Below are positions 33,251-45,019 of a stretch of DNA of 64,000 nucleotides, piece after piece. Source of the DNA: Nelumbo lutea (lineage: Eukaryota > Streptophyta > Magnoliopsida > Proteales > Nelumbonaceae); the NCBI GenBank assembly GCA_022828595.1, contig JAKGHH010000002.1:82552076-82616075 (forward strand), written 5' to 3'. Within the stretch, counting starts at the first letter, position 1. Every line of letters starts with the position of its first letter. The notes beneath the pieces were generated by a model, which was not told the DNA's origin, did no database searches, and saw only the letters and a program-made list of their open reading frames with translations. The position numbers and the translations under genes were made by a program.

Positions 33251-34026
33251 CTTAGATTCTAGATATTGAGGACAGTTCCTCTTCTAGTTCCTCTTCCAGA
33301 TATAGAAGTGACCAACATATTGTCTTTCTTCTGCTTTTTCGGATTGCCCGCTTTCTTCTAAGGCCTCTTTTGCCCTTCCTCTTTCTCTTTCCGGATTTGC
33401 CACCTTCCACAAGCATGGCTACCAGCTTATCCTTCTTTATCAGTTCTTTGGCCCTCTGCAATATATTGTTGAGTTCTTAAAGGCTAACATTTAGCTTGTT
33501 CATGTTGTAGTTCATAACAAGCTGATTGAAGGATAGTGGTAGAGAGTTTAGGATGGCATCAGTTTTGGTGTCATCATCGAGTTGGGATCTGAGAGCCTCC
33601 AGTTCATTTATATACCCCATCATCTGCATGTTGTGGTTATGGACCTGTTGGCTCTCAATCATCCTAGTGGTCATCAATAGCTTGAGGACATTTTGACGAG
33701 CATAACAATTATGCTCCTCATACAGTCTTTAGACTATCTAAAATGTCTTTACAGACTTCGATCTTATCAAATTGCCTTTGGATAGCATTACCTAAAGATG
33801 CTACGATATAACACCAAGCAAGAGAATTTTTTTCCTCCCATTCCTAATATTCCTTCTTATGTGCTTCAGAAGCCTTGTCTCCTGTACATTCTAGATTATG
33901 GTTCTTGGCAACATTGTCCAATTTCTTAGACGTCAGAACCAGATTAAGGTTAGGATACCAGTCAGCATAGTTGGGTCCCTTAATTTTGTTATCATACAAT
34001 AGTTTGACGAATTTTCCATGTGCCAT
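33251..34026 (-). pseudogene. Ty1/copia gag (C)
   Basis: Start at the ATG 34024-34026 (MAHGKFVKLLYDNKIKGPNY). Later pieces include MNYNMNKLNVSL (33477-33677) and a basic segment GKRKRKGKRG (33252-33461). The zinc-knuckle region near 33300 is replaced by a 20-base copy of protease-region sequence from 33193-33212. Confidence 0.82.
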
Positions 34027-34641
34027 TTCTGATAAAAGGCAAAAGATATTAGTCCACAACCTAAAATTGATTCATGTTATCTTACATAAAATGGTCTTTT
34101 ATCTATGTTCCATTTCCATTTGTTCATCTTTGAGATTTCCCTCCTATCTTAGTGATGGGGACACAAAACATGCCCTTGGAAATGTGGGAAATCACATAGG
34201 TGCATGGAGCCAACTATTTTAGCTGCAAAGCCCCATCACTTTCTATGAAGGATCATATCCACCCATCCAATGAGTTTTCCCTTTGGCCTCTATTAGACAA
34301 GGTTCATTGCCATTTTAGATTAAACATTTCTATTTGGTAAGTGCTGACCTGTCATATCGTTGACCCCAAGGTACCGTGAAAGAGTCTTCCATTTTAGGAT
34401 AGGCCTCTCGCACATCGGTCTATGATGCTCCTATCATCTCATGAAGCAATCCAACTTATTGGACGAGCAGAATAGATAGTCCAATTTTATGGTGCAACTC
34501 CACCCATCAATTCATCCCACCTTCATGGACTTTAGTAAATTCATCATATGATATTCCCTATCTCTTACACTTATATTAATCTAGAGGGAACAAACAAAAT
34601 AGTCCCTAGGTTTGGTTTAGGTCATACCAAAGTGGCTCCCA

Positions 34642-34848
34642 CTGACTTTCATAAAGTCAGATTCAAATGGGCCCAAAATGGGCTAGGGTTTTGTGAGGTT
34701 CCTCTTGGCGATGAAGCTTATTTGGGGTCCATTGAAAAGGGAGATCATCCAATGATCTTTAGGGTATCATGGCAATGATGGGCAATCAGCCATGATGTTT
34801 GCAAAGAGTCACGCATGATTAAACATGGGCCATGCACTTATGGCCCAT
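34642..34848 (-). promoter_or_regulatory. Conserved leader hairpins (C)
   Basis: ATGGGCCA/TGGCCCAT (34825-34832 with 34841-34848), GTATCATGGC/GCCATGATGT (34764-34773 with 34789-34798) and CTGACTTT/AAAGTCAG (34642-34649 with 34653-34660). In the middle stem a C-G pair of the other copies is T-A here, a paired change. The remaining leader (34027-35838) shows no gene. Confidence 0.62.
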
Positions 34849-35838
34849 GTACGTATCACATTCAGCACCTCACAAGCTCACACAACCATAAATTGATCCA
34901 ATCAATCGAGAGGCTCGTAAAACCCTAATTAATTTAAGTTCACACAATCAGCCCATTAAAGGCCCATGAATTATCCAATAATATTATCTAGATATATGGG
35001 CTTAACTGCAAAATGCAGTTCCGCGCACATAGCAGTTGGGCTAGTGTTGCTTTAACTTAAATTAGGTTTTTCAAGAGAGGGACAAATTGTTCCATGTGAT
35101 AGGCCATCAAACACTTGGCCCACAACCAAATTTGAGCCACCTGAAACGTGACCCATGGAGCTGAGATCAGTCCCCATCGAACCATGGGTTGGTCAAACTA
35201 ATTTGGACCAAACTATGCCAATTCGGCCTAGGGTTTGGTGTCCAAAACATGCAACAATTAACATGATTTTGATCTGAAAGTTTTAATAGCTAAATATTGA
35301 CAATCAATCACAGAAAAAATAAACAATCTAGGGCAGCATGTGTGATGGTCCAAATCTGATCTGGATGAACTACAAACCTACAAGCAAACTGGTTAATCAC
35401 GGATTGTAGATTTTTCTACAAAAATTTCTTCTTCTCCTCTGCGTGCTCCAACAGGTCTTCCAATGTAAAAGTAAAATAGAAAAACCCTAATTTTCTATTA
35501 ATTACATCAGAATAAATCCTAATACATTTTGTCTAAAATAAAAAAAAAATACTTATAGACTAATGATCAAATAAATAATTAGTCGGGTGCGCAAATATTG
35601 GTGCTAATAAAGAATTCGATCTCCATCACACAAACAGCCCAAAAATTCAAGAAATAATAATAGAACAATTCTATAACTATAATAGAATAAAATAAAATAA
35701 AATTAATTTCATATCAAATCACCCACAACTGAGAAATGATTTCTTAGTATACTACAAACTACGCAAATCAGGTAGAACAGTTCTACTGATTTGGGTCTGT
35801 TTCAGATTTGGTTTATTTCAGTTTAAGATTGAGCCTTT

Positions 35839-35851
35839 GGCTCTAATACCA
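35839..35851 (-). other. Primer-binding site (C)
   Basis: Minus strand TGGTATTAGAGCC, one change from the Met-type consensus, next to the LTR end. Confidence 0.85.
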
Positions 35852-35852
35852 T

Positions 35853-37656
35853 TGAAGGAAAAATCCATCATATGGATGACCAAACCATGCTAGATTTCTG
35901 GGAAAATTTCAAAAATTTCTCTTTACCCTTCTAGGAATCGTATTCCCAGTTTTAGAAAAACTACATTTTTGAAGGATTATTCTTGTAGTGAACCAGACCT
36001 GATCTGAAACCAGAAAGAAGGGAGGAAGTATACCTGATATGGAATCCACAAGTTTATCTCCCAAAGTGGTAGTTTACACCCAAAGAGGGTGCCAAAACCA
36101 GCTTCCACTAAAGATGACGCAGCTTGATTGAAGTCGGTTTAGCAACATAGTCTTTCAGCAAAAACTATAATCCAACAGCTTGGATCGAGCAAAGGTAGTG
36201 AGCACAAATTGAATCTGATATTTTCTTGCAAATATCAAATATCAAGACTGATCAAGATCAGCCACAAGATGGAGAAGGAACTAGGGTGTCTAGGGCGGCA
36301 AGAGCTGAGAGAAAGAACTAAAAGTAGAATGATAACTAGATCAGTTTGCCCTCCTCCTTTCATAAGCCCTAAGGATCAACACTCCTAATCCAATTAGGAG
36401 GTTCCTAGTCCAAAATTTTATTTGCATCTGGACTCTTTAAGTGGATAAGACTTATCCTCTTATCTTAACTACTGATCCAAACCCATATCCACACCCATAT
36501 TCGCCCATGTCACATGACTGCTTAAGTTGTCATGTGACCACTTGATTAATCTAATTAATCATGGCCTTAGGCCCATTAAGTGAGTGGCTCACGATCCTAA
36601 TTAGTTGCTGGCCCATTTGGTTCTCTTTGTATGGCGTGGGACCCCAATAATGACCTCACATAAGCCCATATGGGTTATGCCCAACTTTTGTGGAAAAGCC
36701 TAGCCGAATTTACTATCAAGTATAGTGAACCCCTGAGTCCATCAATATGGACTCTTAATAGACCCAACATTTACACTAAATGATCCTTGAGTCCAGCCAC
36801 CCTATAAAGGCTCAAGGACAATGGACATAAGTGATATATAGTTCATTAGGTAAAACAAACCTAAATGGTCTTTTACACATAACCACTCAGCCCATAATCA
36901 TCAACCACTACCCGAGAGGAAAGGACCTCTCCCCTAACTACACGGTACAATGTTGCACTCTCTACTTGGATAGGTCCCGGGAATTAAAAACTTTTACAAA
37001 CCTTTTCTTAAAACATAATATATATTAATATATTTTGCAAAACAAATCTCAAACAAGTTTGAAATCGACTGTCGGCAGTTTTGGTTTCCATCAGAGAGAG
37101 TGCAGTCTCGATCATTCACTTTGTTGGACAAAGGGGTTTATCTTATCACTATGATCACCCACTAAAGTGAATTCTCAGACTGTCTCAACATACCCAGGTT
37201 TTGACCCCCAAAGGATCTCACTGATTGGCATATCAAAGACTGACCGATTTGACACCTAGTGCAATACTATAATCGAGTCTAGGGGTTATGTGTAACTTTC
37301 CATTTTTGTCCACCAGTCTCCAAGGTTCAGGGCATAATTGGAAATTGGTCCGGGTTCAATGCTTCGAACAAACACACACTAAATGTGCTTTGGGTCTTAC
37401 CCTGGCAACAGAGACAGGCTGCCCCAACCTTCTTGGTAGCACACTAGTGTTAGCCTTGGCAGGATAAATTTCCCCAAGTTTATCCAACGGCTGTGAACAT
37501 TCTAAACTGACATGAGTCTCATAAGTGTCAAGTTTAAGGGTAATTACACATAAACACACCAAATATAACATGAATCAATTATGTAATTTTATTCATTTAC
37601 AATAAATGGATATGTACATCAATCTTATTAGAGCTAAGGGCATACACTGTCTAACA
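35853..37656 (-). repeat. C 5' LTR (1,804 bp)
   Basis: Minus strand TGTTAGACAGTG...TTTTTCCTTCA. Full length, similar to H and I. Its outer edge at 37656 adjoins the G-alpha pseudogene region. Confidence 0.88.
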
Positions 37657-39200
37657 ACAAACAGTTTTCAAACACTAGTCCATCTCATTAGTGTCCATTT
37701 GGCCTTTACCAATAATGGCTTCCAAAGGTGCAAACTTTGCCTCAAAAAGCCTGATATTTCTTTCCTTGCAAACAATCTAGCAAATAGCAAAAGTTAAAGA
37801 ATTCTACTGGTTGATGCTTCTTTATTTTGTTCATTTTTATTTTAAAGTTTTGTAGTTTGTACATGTGCAATGATGTTTTAAATGGTTGTCCTATTAGTCT
37901 TCATCATTGTTTTGATTATATTTGCATTTTCTAAAAAGAAATGTTTTCTCTGTTTTAGTTGTTTATCTTCCTCATCAGAAGCTTTAGTTTTTAATTCTAT
38001 GATGTCTATCTTTTGGTTTAAGCATGCTAAACAATAAGCACTTATTTCTGTCCATTGAAGTCTTTTCTTTTATGAATATTTCTTACTCATTATGAACTAT
38101 CTTTTTGTTTTAAGGGGATAGAGAGTGAAGGAAGTCCATGATTTTTAAGCAAGTTTGGCATTATGTGCTTCCTTACCTATTCCTATTAGCTTCAATTTTT
38201 GTTTTGCATATATCAATATATTCTAACATTTACTAATGCTTGGTAATGATAGATAAAGCTTTTATTTCAAACTGGCTTTGATGAGGGGGAGTTAAAGAGC
38301 TACATATCAATCATCGGTGCCAATGTGTATCAGACTACTAAAGTATGTATTATGCAATACTAAAAAGGGTGTGTTGGTTGTGTCCCTTATGCAAAATATG
38401 AAATATTCTTAGCATCATTTTCTAGAATAGATTGTAAAGCTTTTGCAATGAGATGAATGATGATCCTTAGTGTTGAATCTTATTGAAAATTTTTGGAAAT
38501 TCCAACAGATGTTGTATGATGGGCCAAAAGAATTTGCTCAAAATGAAGAAGATTCTTTGAAGTAGGTATTGTCTATTGTAAATTAGGTATGGAACATCCT
38601 TTCCTTTTCTTGCTTACATTTTTTAATGTCAATTTCCATTAGGTGTTACTTAACAAATTGAATATATCAAAAAAGTTTTAACTTTTTTCCATCATGTAAG
38701 TCAAATTGTCATATATGCAAAACATATCTTGTCTTCCTGTTTGCTCATTCATCTTTCAAGGTTCCATTTTTGGTAAAAAGATGCTTTTGCTTTATTCTGG
38801 TATAAGGAAATTGGAGAGGAGCTATCTTAAATTGGAGGTCAGGTGAACTATCCGCACTTGACTAAAGAACTTGCATGGGATATAGAGACATTATGGAAGG
38901 ATGCTGCAATTTGTTTTGTTCTGTGTTTGTTTGGTTGCTTGTGCATTTGCATGAAAGGGGTTTGCATGCATGAGGATGCACATGTGTATGCAAATTGCCA
39001 CTCCCTACTAAATTTCTAGCTACCTTTGTATCTGTAGGAAACCTATGCTCACAGTAATGAACTCCAAGTTTTGGATTGTGCTCACTATTTCATGGAGAAT
39101 TTGTATAGATTATGTGCTGCCAATTATATTCCAACTAAAGTCTTATACAATGTGGTTCCCTCAGTACTATTCACTCAAAATGAATTATGTTAGTAAATAT
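37657..39200 (+). pseudogene. GPA1-like: Heterotrimeric G-protein alpha subunit (GPA1-like) pseudogene fragment
   Basis: Five exon-like blocks on the plus strand, in the order of plant G-alpha. 38115-38152: P-loop exon, with GESGKS-type coding ending KSMIFKQ but shifted by two extra bases; donor GTTTGG. 38253-38342: exactly 30 codons, [17 protein letters not shown] then ANVYQTTK, with AG before and GTATGT after. 38509-38565: MLYDGPKEFAQNEEDSLK, then TAG at the junction. 38807-38911: IGEELS, a TAA (38828-38830), then [19 protein letters not shown]. 39038-39139: [19 protein letters not shown] to IPTK, then VLYNVV. The spacers (about 100-240 bp) look like introns, so this is not a processed copy. 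The GTPase core after the helical domain and the N-terminus are absent. 37657-38110 holds nothing I recognise. The protein would act at the plasma membrane in hormone and stress signalling; this copy cannot. Confidence 0.85.
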
Positions 39201-40982
39201 TGAAGGAAGGGGAAATCCATCATATAGATGGCCAAACCATGTTAGATGGCTATGCGAAAATTCAAAAATTTCTTTTGCCTTCCGGGAATCGTATTCCCAA
39301 TTTTAGAAAAAAATGCATTTTTCTAGGATCGTTCATGCACCGAAACCAGACCAGATTTGAAACCAAAGAAAGGGAGCAGACTACCTAATATGGATTCTAC
39401 AAATGTAGCTCCCAAAGTGGTAGTTCACGTCCAAAGAGAGTACCAAAACCAGTTTCCACTAAAGATGGCACAGCTTGAATTGAAGCTAGTTCAACAACAC
39501 AATTTTCAGCAAAACTGTGAACCAACACCTTCGATCGAACAAGGGAGGTGAGCATGAATTTGTTATGATATTTTCCTACAAAAATCAAACATCAAGATTG
39601 ATCAAGATCTGGTATAAGGAGGAGAATGAACTAGAGCTTTTGAGGCGGCAAGAGCATTGAGAGAGAGATATGAGAGCAGAGTGATCTAGAGCAGATTTTG
39701 ATCTCCTCTTTTCTTAGCATTAAGAATCACCACTCCTAATTGAATTAAGAGGTTCCTAATCCAAATCTTTAATTGGATTTGGACTCTTTCAGTGGATAAG
39801 ATTTATCCTCTTATCCCAATGGCTGATCCATACCCTTATCCAAACCCACATTCGCCCAAATCACATGACTTCTTAAATTGTCATGTGACCACTTGATAAA
39901 TCCAATTAATCTTGGGATTTTGGCCCATTAAAAAGTGGCTCACATCCGTAGGTAGTTCCTGGTCCATTTGGTTCACTTTGTATAGCGTGGGACCCCAACA
40001 ATGACCCTACATAAGCCCATATGAGTTTGGCCCAACCTCTGTGAAAAGGCCTGGCTTAATTCACTATCAAGTTGATAGATAGTGTATGCCCTTAGCTCCA
40101 ATCAGAATGATGTACATTATGACATTTAAGTAAATGAATAAAGTACATATTTGATTCATGTTATTATGGTGTGTTTCTATGTAATACCCTTAAACAAGAC
40201 ATATATGAGACTCGTGTTAGTTTAGAATCTTCATAGCCATTAGATAGATCTGGGGAGATTTATCATGCCAAGGCTGACACTGATGTGCTACCAAGTTTGT
40301 TGGGGTGGCTAGTCTCAGCTGCTAGGGTGAGACCTGAGGTACATGTAGTGTGAGTTTTCTTGAAACCCTGAACCGGACCAAAATTTCAGTATTGCCCTAG
40401 ACCTTGGAGATAGATGGGCAAAACTGGAATGTTACACCTGACCCCTAAACTCGATTATGACACTACACTAGGTGTCAGATTGGTTGTCTTTGATATGCCA
40501 ATCAGTGAGATTCTTAGAGGGGGTCAAAACCTAGGTATGTTGGGATAGTTCGAGAATTCATCTGAGGGGGTGATCATAGTGACAAGATCAGCCCCTTTGT
40601 CGAACAAAGTGAATGATCGGGGATGCACTCTCTTTGATGGAAACCAAAACTCCCGGTAGTTGATTTCAACCGTTGAAATTTGTTTTGAAAAATATATTTA
40701 CATAGAGATATACATTTATATATTATGGTTTCAAAATGTTTGCAAAAGGTTTTAATTCCTGGGATCCATGCGAGTAGAGAGTGTTGCATTGTTCCTTGCA
40801 GCCGAGGGAGAGGTCCTCTCTTGTCGGGTAGTGTTTGATCATTAAGGGCAGAGAGGTTAAGTGTAAGACCATTGAGGGTAATACCTGATGGGTTAATCTT
40901 GCATGTGCCCACAGTCCTTGGGTTCTCATAAGGTGGATGGACCCAATGACCATTTAGTGCAAATGTTGGGCCCATTAAGAGC
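39201..40982. mobile_element. Ty1/copia LTR with one half inverted
   Basis: 39201-40072 is the last half of a C/H-type LTR in reverse orientation (TGAAGGAAGGGG...). 40073-40982 is the first half of the same type of LTR in forward orientation (TGATAGATAGTGTATGCCC... to CCCATTAAGAG). Together they make nearly one whole LTR, lacking about 30 bp at the middle. The simplest reading is a minus-strand LTR whose U3 half was inverted in place. Confidence 0.75.
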
Positions 40983-41478
40983 TGATGAACCTATAATTTA
41001 TCTATAATTTTTGAGGAATTTAGCATGGATTTTTATGCCAGTTTTATTAATTTTTTCCTTAATTTAGCTTAATGCTAAGAATAAGTTTTAGGGATAATTA
41101 ATCCAAGAAAAGGAAGAAAAAAGGCAAGAAAAGAGGATCGAAAAGACCAATTTCTGCCCAGCCCGGTTGTGGAAGCAAAAGAGAGCACTTCAGCCCAAGA
41201 AGAGCAAGTGGATTCCTTGAGAAAACCCAAGAAAAGAAAGCCTAACTAAGAGTAGAATTCGGCCCAGCAAAAAAGGCCCATTCTTATCCCAAAAGAGCAG
41301 CTCAAAGTATAGCTATCATGTGCTAAGAGAGAGCCTAAGTGCAGCCCAAATAGCAGCTCTTATGAGTCTTTCAAGAGAGCTCTAGAAAGTTCAAGAAAGG
41401 GGTGTAATACACCCCATTCTAGAGGCTTCAAGAAGGGGCAAGAGCCCCCTTGAAAAACTATGTAAGGATGCCTCTAGG
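40983..41478 (+). mobile_element. N: gypsy-like LTR fragment
   Basis: It begins TGATGAACCTATAATTTATC, a start typical of plant gypsy LTRs, and continues as noncoding, purine-rich sequence with GGCCCA and CAGCCC motifs like those in the L LTR. It is cut at 41478 by element E. No primer site or coding region is present, so the family is uncertain. Confidence 0.5.
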
Positions 41479-43432
41479 TGAAGGGATAGGATATCCATCA
41501 CATGGTCACCCAAAGATTGCGGAATAAGGGGGCAAATTTCAAAAAATTTTCTCTCCCTTCAACTGAGAATCGAATTCCCTATTTAAAAAATCATATTTTC
41601 AAGGATCATTCTTGAACCACAAACTGAACCAGATTTGAACCAAAAGGAGTAGGGAGGGATAATACCTGATATGGAGAAGCAGGATCTCCCAGTGGAGGTG
41701 TTCACGCCCAAAGAATGATCCAAAATCTGCTCCCACTAAAGATGGCACAGTGTAGGGTGGAGCAGAATCAACAGTGTTCTTCCAAAAGAACTTGACCCTT
41801 CGCAAGAATCAACTAGATGGCTTGTGAATACAACTCCAACCAATCTTTTCTCCAAAAGATTGGTATCAAGATCAAATCTTGATTTCTCCCAAGAACTGGA
41901 GATCGAACTGTTGGAGGCGGCGGCTGCAGGAAGGAGGCAGCAAGAGAGTATTTGTAGGGTGTAGAATTCTCTCTTCTAGTAATCTCAGCTCTGAAGACAA
42001 GGATCTGTGGATTGCATTGCATGTCTAAAGGCTGCCGCCCCCTCCTCCTTTTAAAATCTCAAAGGGATCAGCTCCTAATCCCATTAGGAATTGCTAACCC
42101 AAATCATATCTGGATTAGAAGTCCCTTTAAGTGAAAAGGGATAACCCTTATCTTATCTGATGATTAGATCAGCCATCTCCTAATCTAATTAGGAGGCTTC
42201 CAGATCTAAATCTTATTTAGATCTTGGACTCTCTAAGTGAATAGGGTCTGTGCCCAATCCTATCACTGATCCATCTCAGAATTCACCCCTTTAAGTGACA
42301 AATCAAATTAGCCCAGTTCGAAATGGGATTAAGGCCCATTTAAGGTTATGTATTCACTTAGCCTTCTAAACTGCTACCCAGTTGGGCTTCCTTGTATGGC
42401 GTGGGACCCAAACATTGATCTACACATCAGCCACATGGGTTCGGCCCAGCCTTTGTTACAAGGCCTGGCTGAATACACTGTTATGGACAGTGCACCCCCT
42501 GAAAACCATCTCATAGTTTCTATGGGCCCAATACTTACCCTAAGTGGTCCCTGGGCCAAACCACCTTGTTACACCCAGGGACTGTGGACAGATGCAAGAT
42601 TAGCCCATTAGGTGTTATCCTCAATGGTCTTACACTTAACCTCTCAGCCCCCAATGATCATACACTGCCCGACAAGAGAGGACCTCTCCCTCGGCTGCAA
42701 GGAACAGTGTTGCACTCTCTCTTCTATGGATCCCGGGAATTAAAACCTTTTGCAAATCATTTTGAAACCATAATATATATACTTTTATATCTCATATGAA
42801 ATATATTTTGCAAAACAAATCTCAACAATTGAAATTGGTTGCCGGCAGTCTTAGTTTCCATCAGTGAGAGTGCATCCCCGATCATTACCTTTGTCCGACA
42901 AAGGGGTTGATCCTGTCACTATGATCACCCACTCAGATGAATTCTTAGACTGTCCCAACATACCCAGGTTTTGACCCCCGCTAAGGATCTCATTGATTGG
43001 TATATCAAAAACAGCCCAATCCGACACCTAGTATAGTATCAGAATCGAGTCTAGGGGTGGGGTGCAACTTTCCAGTTTTGTCCATCAATTTCCAAGGACC
43101 AGGGCAGTACTGGAAATCTGGTCCAGTTCAAAGATTCAATTAATCATACACTGTAAGTGTCTAGGGTCTCAACCTAGTAGCTGAGACATGCCACCCCAAC
43201 CGACTTGGTGGAACCACAGTATCAGCCTTGTCAGGATAGGTCTCCCCACATCGACCCACTGGCTGTGAACATTCTAAACTAACACAAGTCTCATTAAGTG
43301 TCCAGTTTAAGGGTATTACATAGAAACATACCAAGGGAACATGGATTAAATATGCACTTTCATTCATTTACAATAAACTCATAAAGTATATCATTTTTTA
43401 TTGAAGCTAAGGGCATAAAAAACTGTCTAACA
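41479..43432 (-). repeat. E 3' LTR (1,954 bp)
   Basis: Minus strand TGTTAGACAG...ATCCCTTCA. Same subfamily as J and the solo LTR at 51702. The tract before it (minus strand, 43433-43442) reads AAGTTGGAGT, a weakened polypurine tract. Confidence 0.9.
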
Positions 43433-43446
43433 ACTCCAACTTGCAC

Positions 43447-44487
43447 TTAGGTCCAATCATGTACTAGCCAGAGTCCCATGCTTTCCACGTGTTTCTCAAA
43501 CATTTTCTGTGATAGTGGCTTTGTCAATGGGTCTGCTACATTTTCCGCTGACGCTACCTTCTGAATCAGGACGTCCCCTCTACCAACAATCTCCCTTAGT
43601 ACATGGTACTTCCTCCCGATGTGCTTTGACTTCGAGTGGGCTCGTGGCTCCTTAGCCTGAGCAATAGCTCCATTGTTGTCACACAACAATGGGATGGGTG
43701 ATGTGCTGGATGGAACTACTCCCAACTTGTGAACAAACTTTCTCATCCACACGGTTTCTTTGGTAGCCTCACTTGTGGCAATGTACTCGGCCTCGGTCGT
43801 GGAGTCTGCAGTGGACACCTGTTTGCTGCTTTTCCAGCAAACAGCACACGATCCTATCGTGAAAACATATCCAGATGTAGACTTTCTATCATCTGGGTCC
43901 GACTGGAAATCGGCATCTGTATACCCTTGGATCTGTAGTGAGTTACCATCGAATACTAGACAAAACTATTTTGTCCTTCGAAAGTACTTAAGTATGTTTT
44001 TCACAGCAGTCCAGTGCTCCTGCCCTGGGTTGGCATGAAATCTGCTTACTACACTCACTGCCAGATCAATGTCAGGACGAGTGCACAGCATGGCATACAT
44101 GATGCTCCCTTCGACAGAGGCATAGGGAACACCTTTCATGCCATCAATCTCCTCAGAAGTCTTGGGAGACATCTTCTTGGAGAGAGTGACTCCGTGCCAA
44201 AAAAGAACATTTCCTTTCTTGGAGTTTTCCATGATGCATCTTTTGACTATTTTGTCAATGTAAGCAGAGAGATACTCTGAAACATCATTAAGTTGTGGTG
44301 TAGCAGGAGGAGCTAATTGTGATACTATCCCATTGTCCTTTAAGTAGTCCCTGAATTCGTCAGAGAGATACTCGCCACATCCATCTGATCGAAGGATCTT
44401 AATTTCTCTCCCTAACTGTTCCTCGACCTCTTGTCTAAACTCTTTGATCTTTTTAAAGGATTCAGACTTGTGTCTCATTAGGTACAT
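43447..44487 (-). pseudogene. Integrase core fused to RNase H (E)
   Basis: One minus-strand frame with a single TAG at 43966-43968. It starts in integrase (YLMRHKSESF, then RSDGCGEYLSDEFRDYL with the catalytic Glu), reads PPATPQLNDVSE and then jumps at about 44272 to SAYIDKIVKRCIMENSKKG, which precedes RNase H. The RNase H part keeps TDADF, TTEAEYIATSEATKE and CDNNGAIAQAKEP, and ends VHDWT. Compared with A, about 1.3 kb (integrase C-terminus and the whole RT) is deleted with frame retained. Confidence 0.87.
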
Positions 44488-45019
44488 GTAACCATATCGT
44501 GAGAAATCATTTGTTGATTCTGTGTCCTAACACTCTGGAGACCACATACATCAGTATGTATTAGGTCAAGTGTGCCTGTACATCTTTCAAGTTTACCGTT
44601 AAATGGCCGTTTCGTCATCTTGCCTTGTAGGCAAGGCTCCCAGGTGGGAAGATCTTCTATAGTAAGAAAATCCAAAGGACCATCCTTTACCAACCTTGTG
44701 ATTCGGTCAAAACTGATGTGGCCAAGTCGGTAATGCCACAGACACATGGGATTAACTGTATCACGGGCTCTCTTCTTGGGGATTTCAGCCGACGTAGTTT
44801 CGGTTATATTAGTTTCTAGAGAAGGATGTAGAACATAGAGACCGTTCTCCAGTTCCCCATATGCGATGAATTTGTTATTTCTTTTAATAGTAACCATATT
44901 ACTAAAGAAGACAGAATAACCATCTGCACAGTTTTGAGACAGAAATCAAATTTCTCCTTAAATTTTGTACATAAAGACAATCTTTCAGTACAATTATTCC
45001 CCAAGTAGAGTGTAACTTC
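44478..45019 (-). pseudogene. Protease end and integrase start (E)
   Basis: The open stretch 44478-44897 holds RNNKFIAYGELENGLYVLHP, WHYRLGHISFDRITRLVKDG and the integrase start HTDVCGLQS. A small deletion after VRTQNQ removes the DDFSR segment and shifts the frame into the next piece. Upstream, about 70 bp of the protease region (the VAAAAIGTVEL part in J) is missing at about 45000. Confidence 0.8.

Larger units (their letters stand above)
29918..37656 (-). mobile_element. Element C: degenerate Ty1/copia
   Basis: Minus-strand order: 5' LTR (35853-37656), primer site, leader, gag, protease, integrase, RT, RNase H, then the first 276 bp of the 3' LTR, cut at 29918 against element B. It carries far more stops and lesions than A or J, so it is older. 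No target duplication can be tested because one end is lost. Confidence 0.88.

Noticed and set aside
37606..37797. A 63-codon frame at the edge of C and the G-alpha region
   Set aside because: It starts inside the C LTR and continues into unrelated flank, so it cannot be an old gene.
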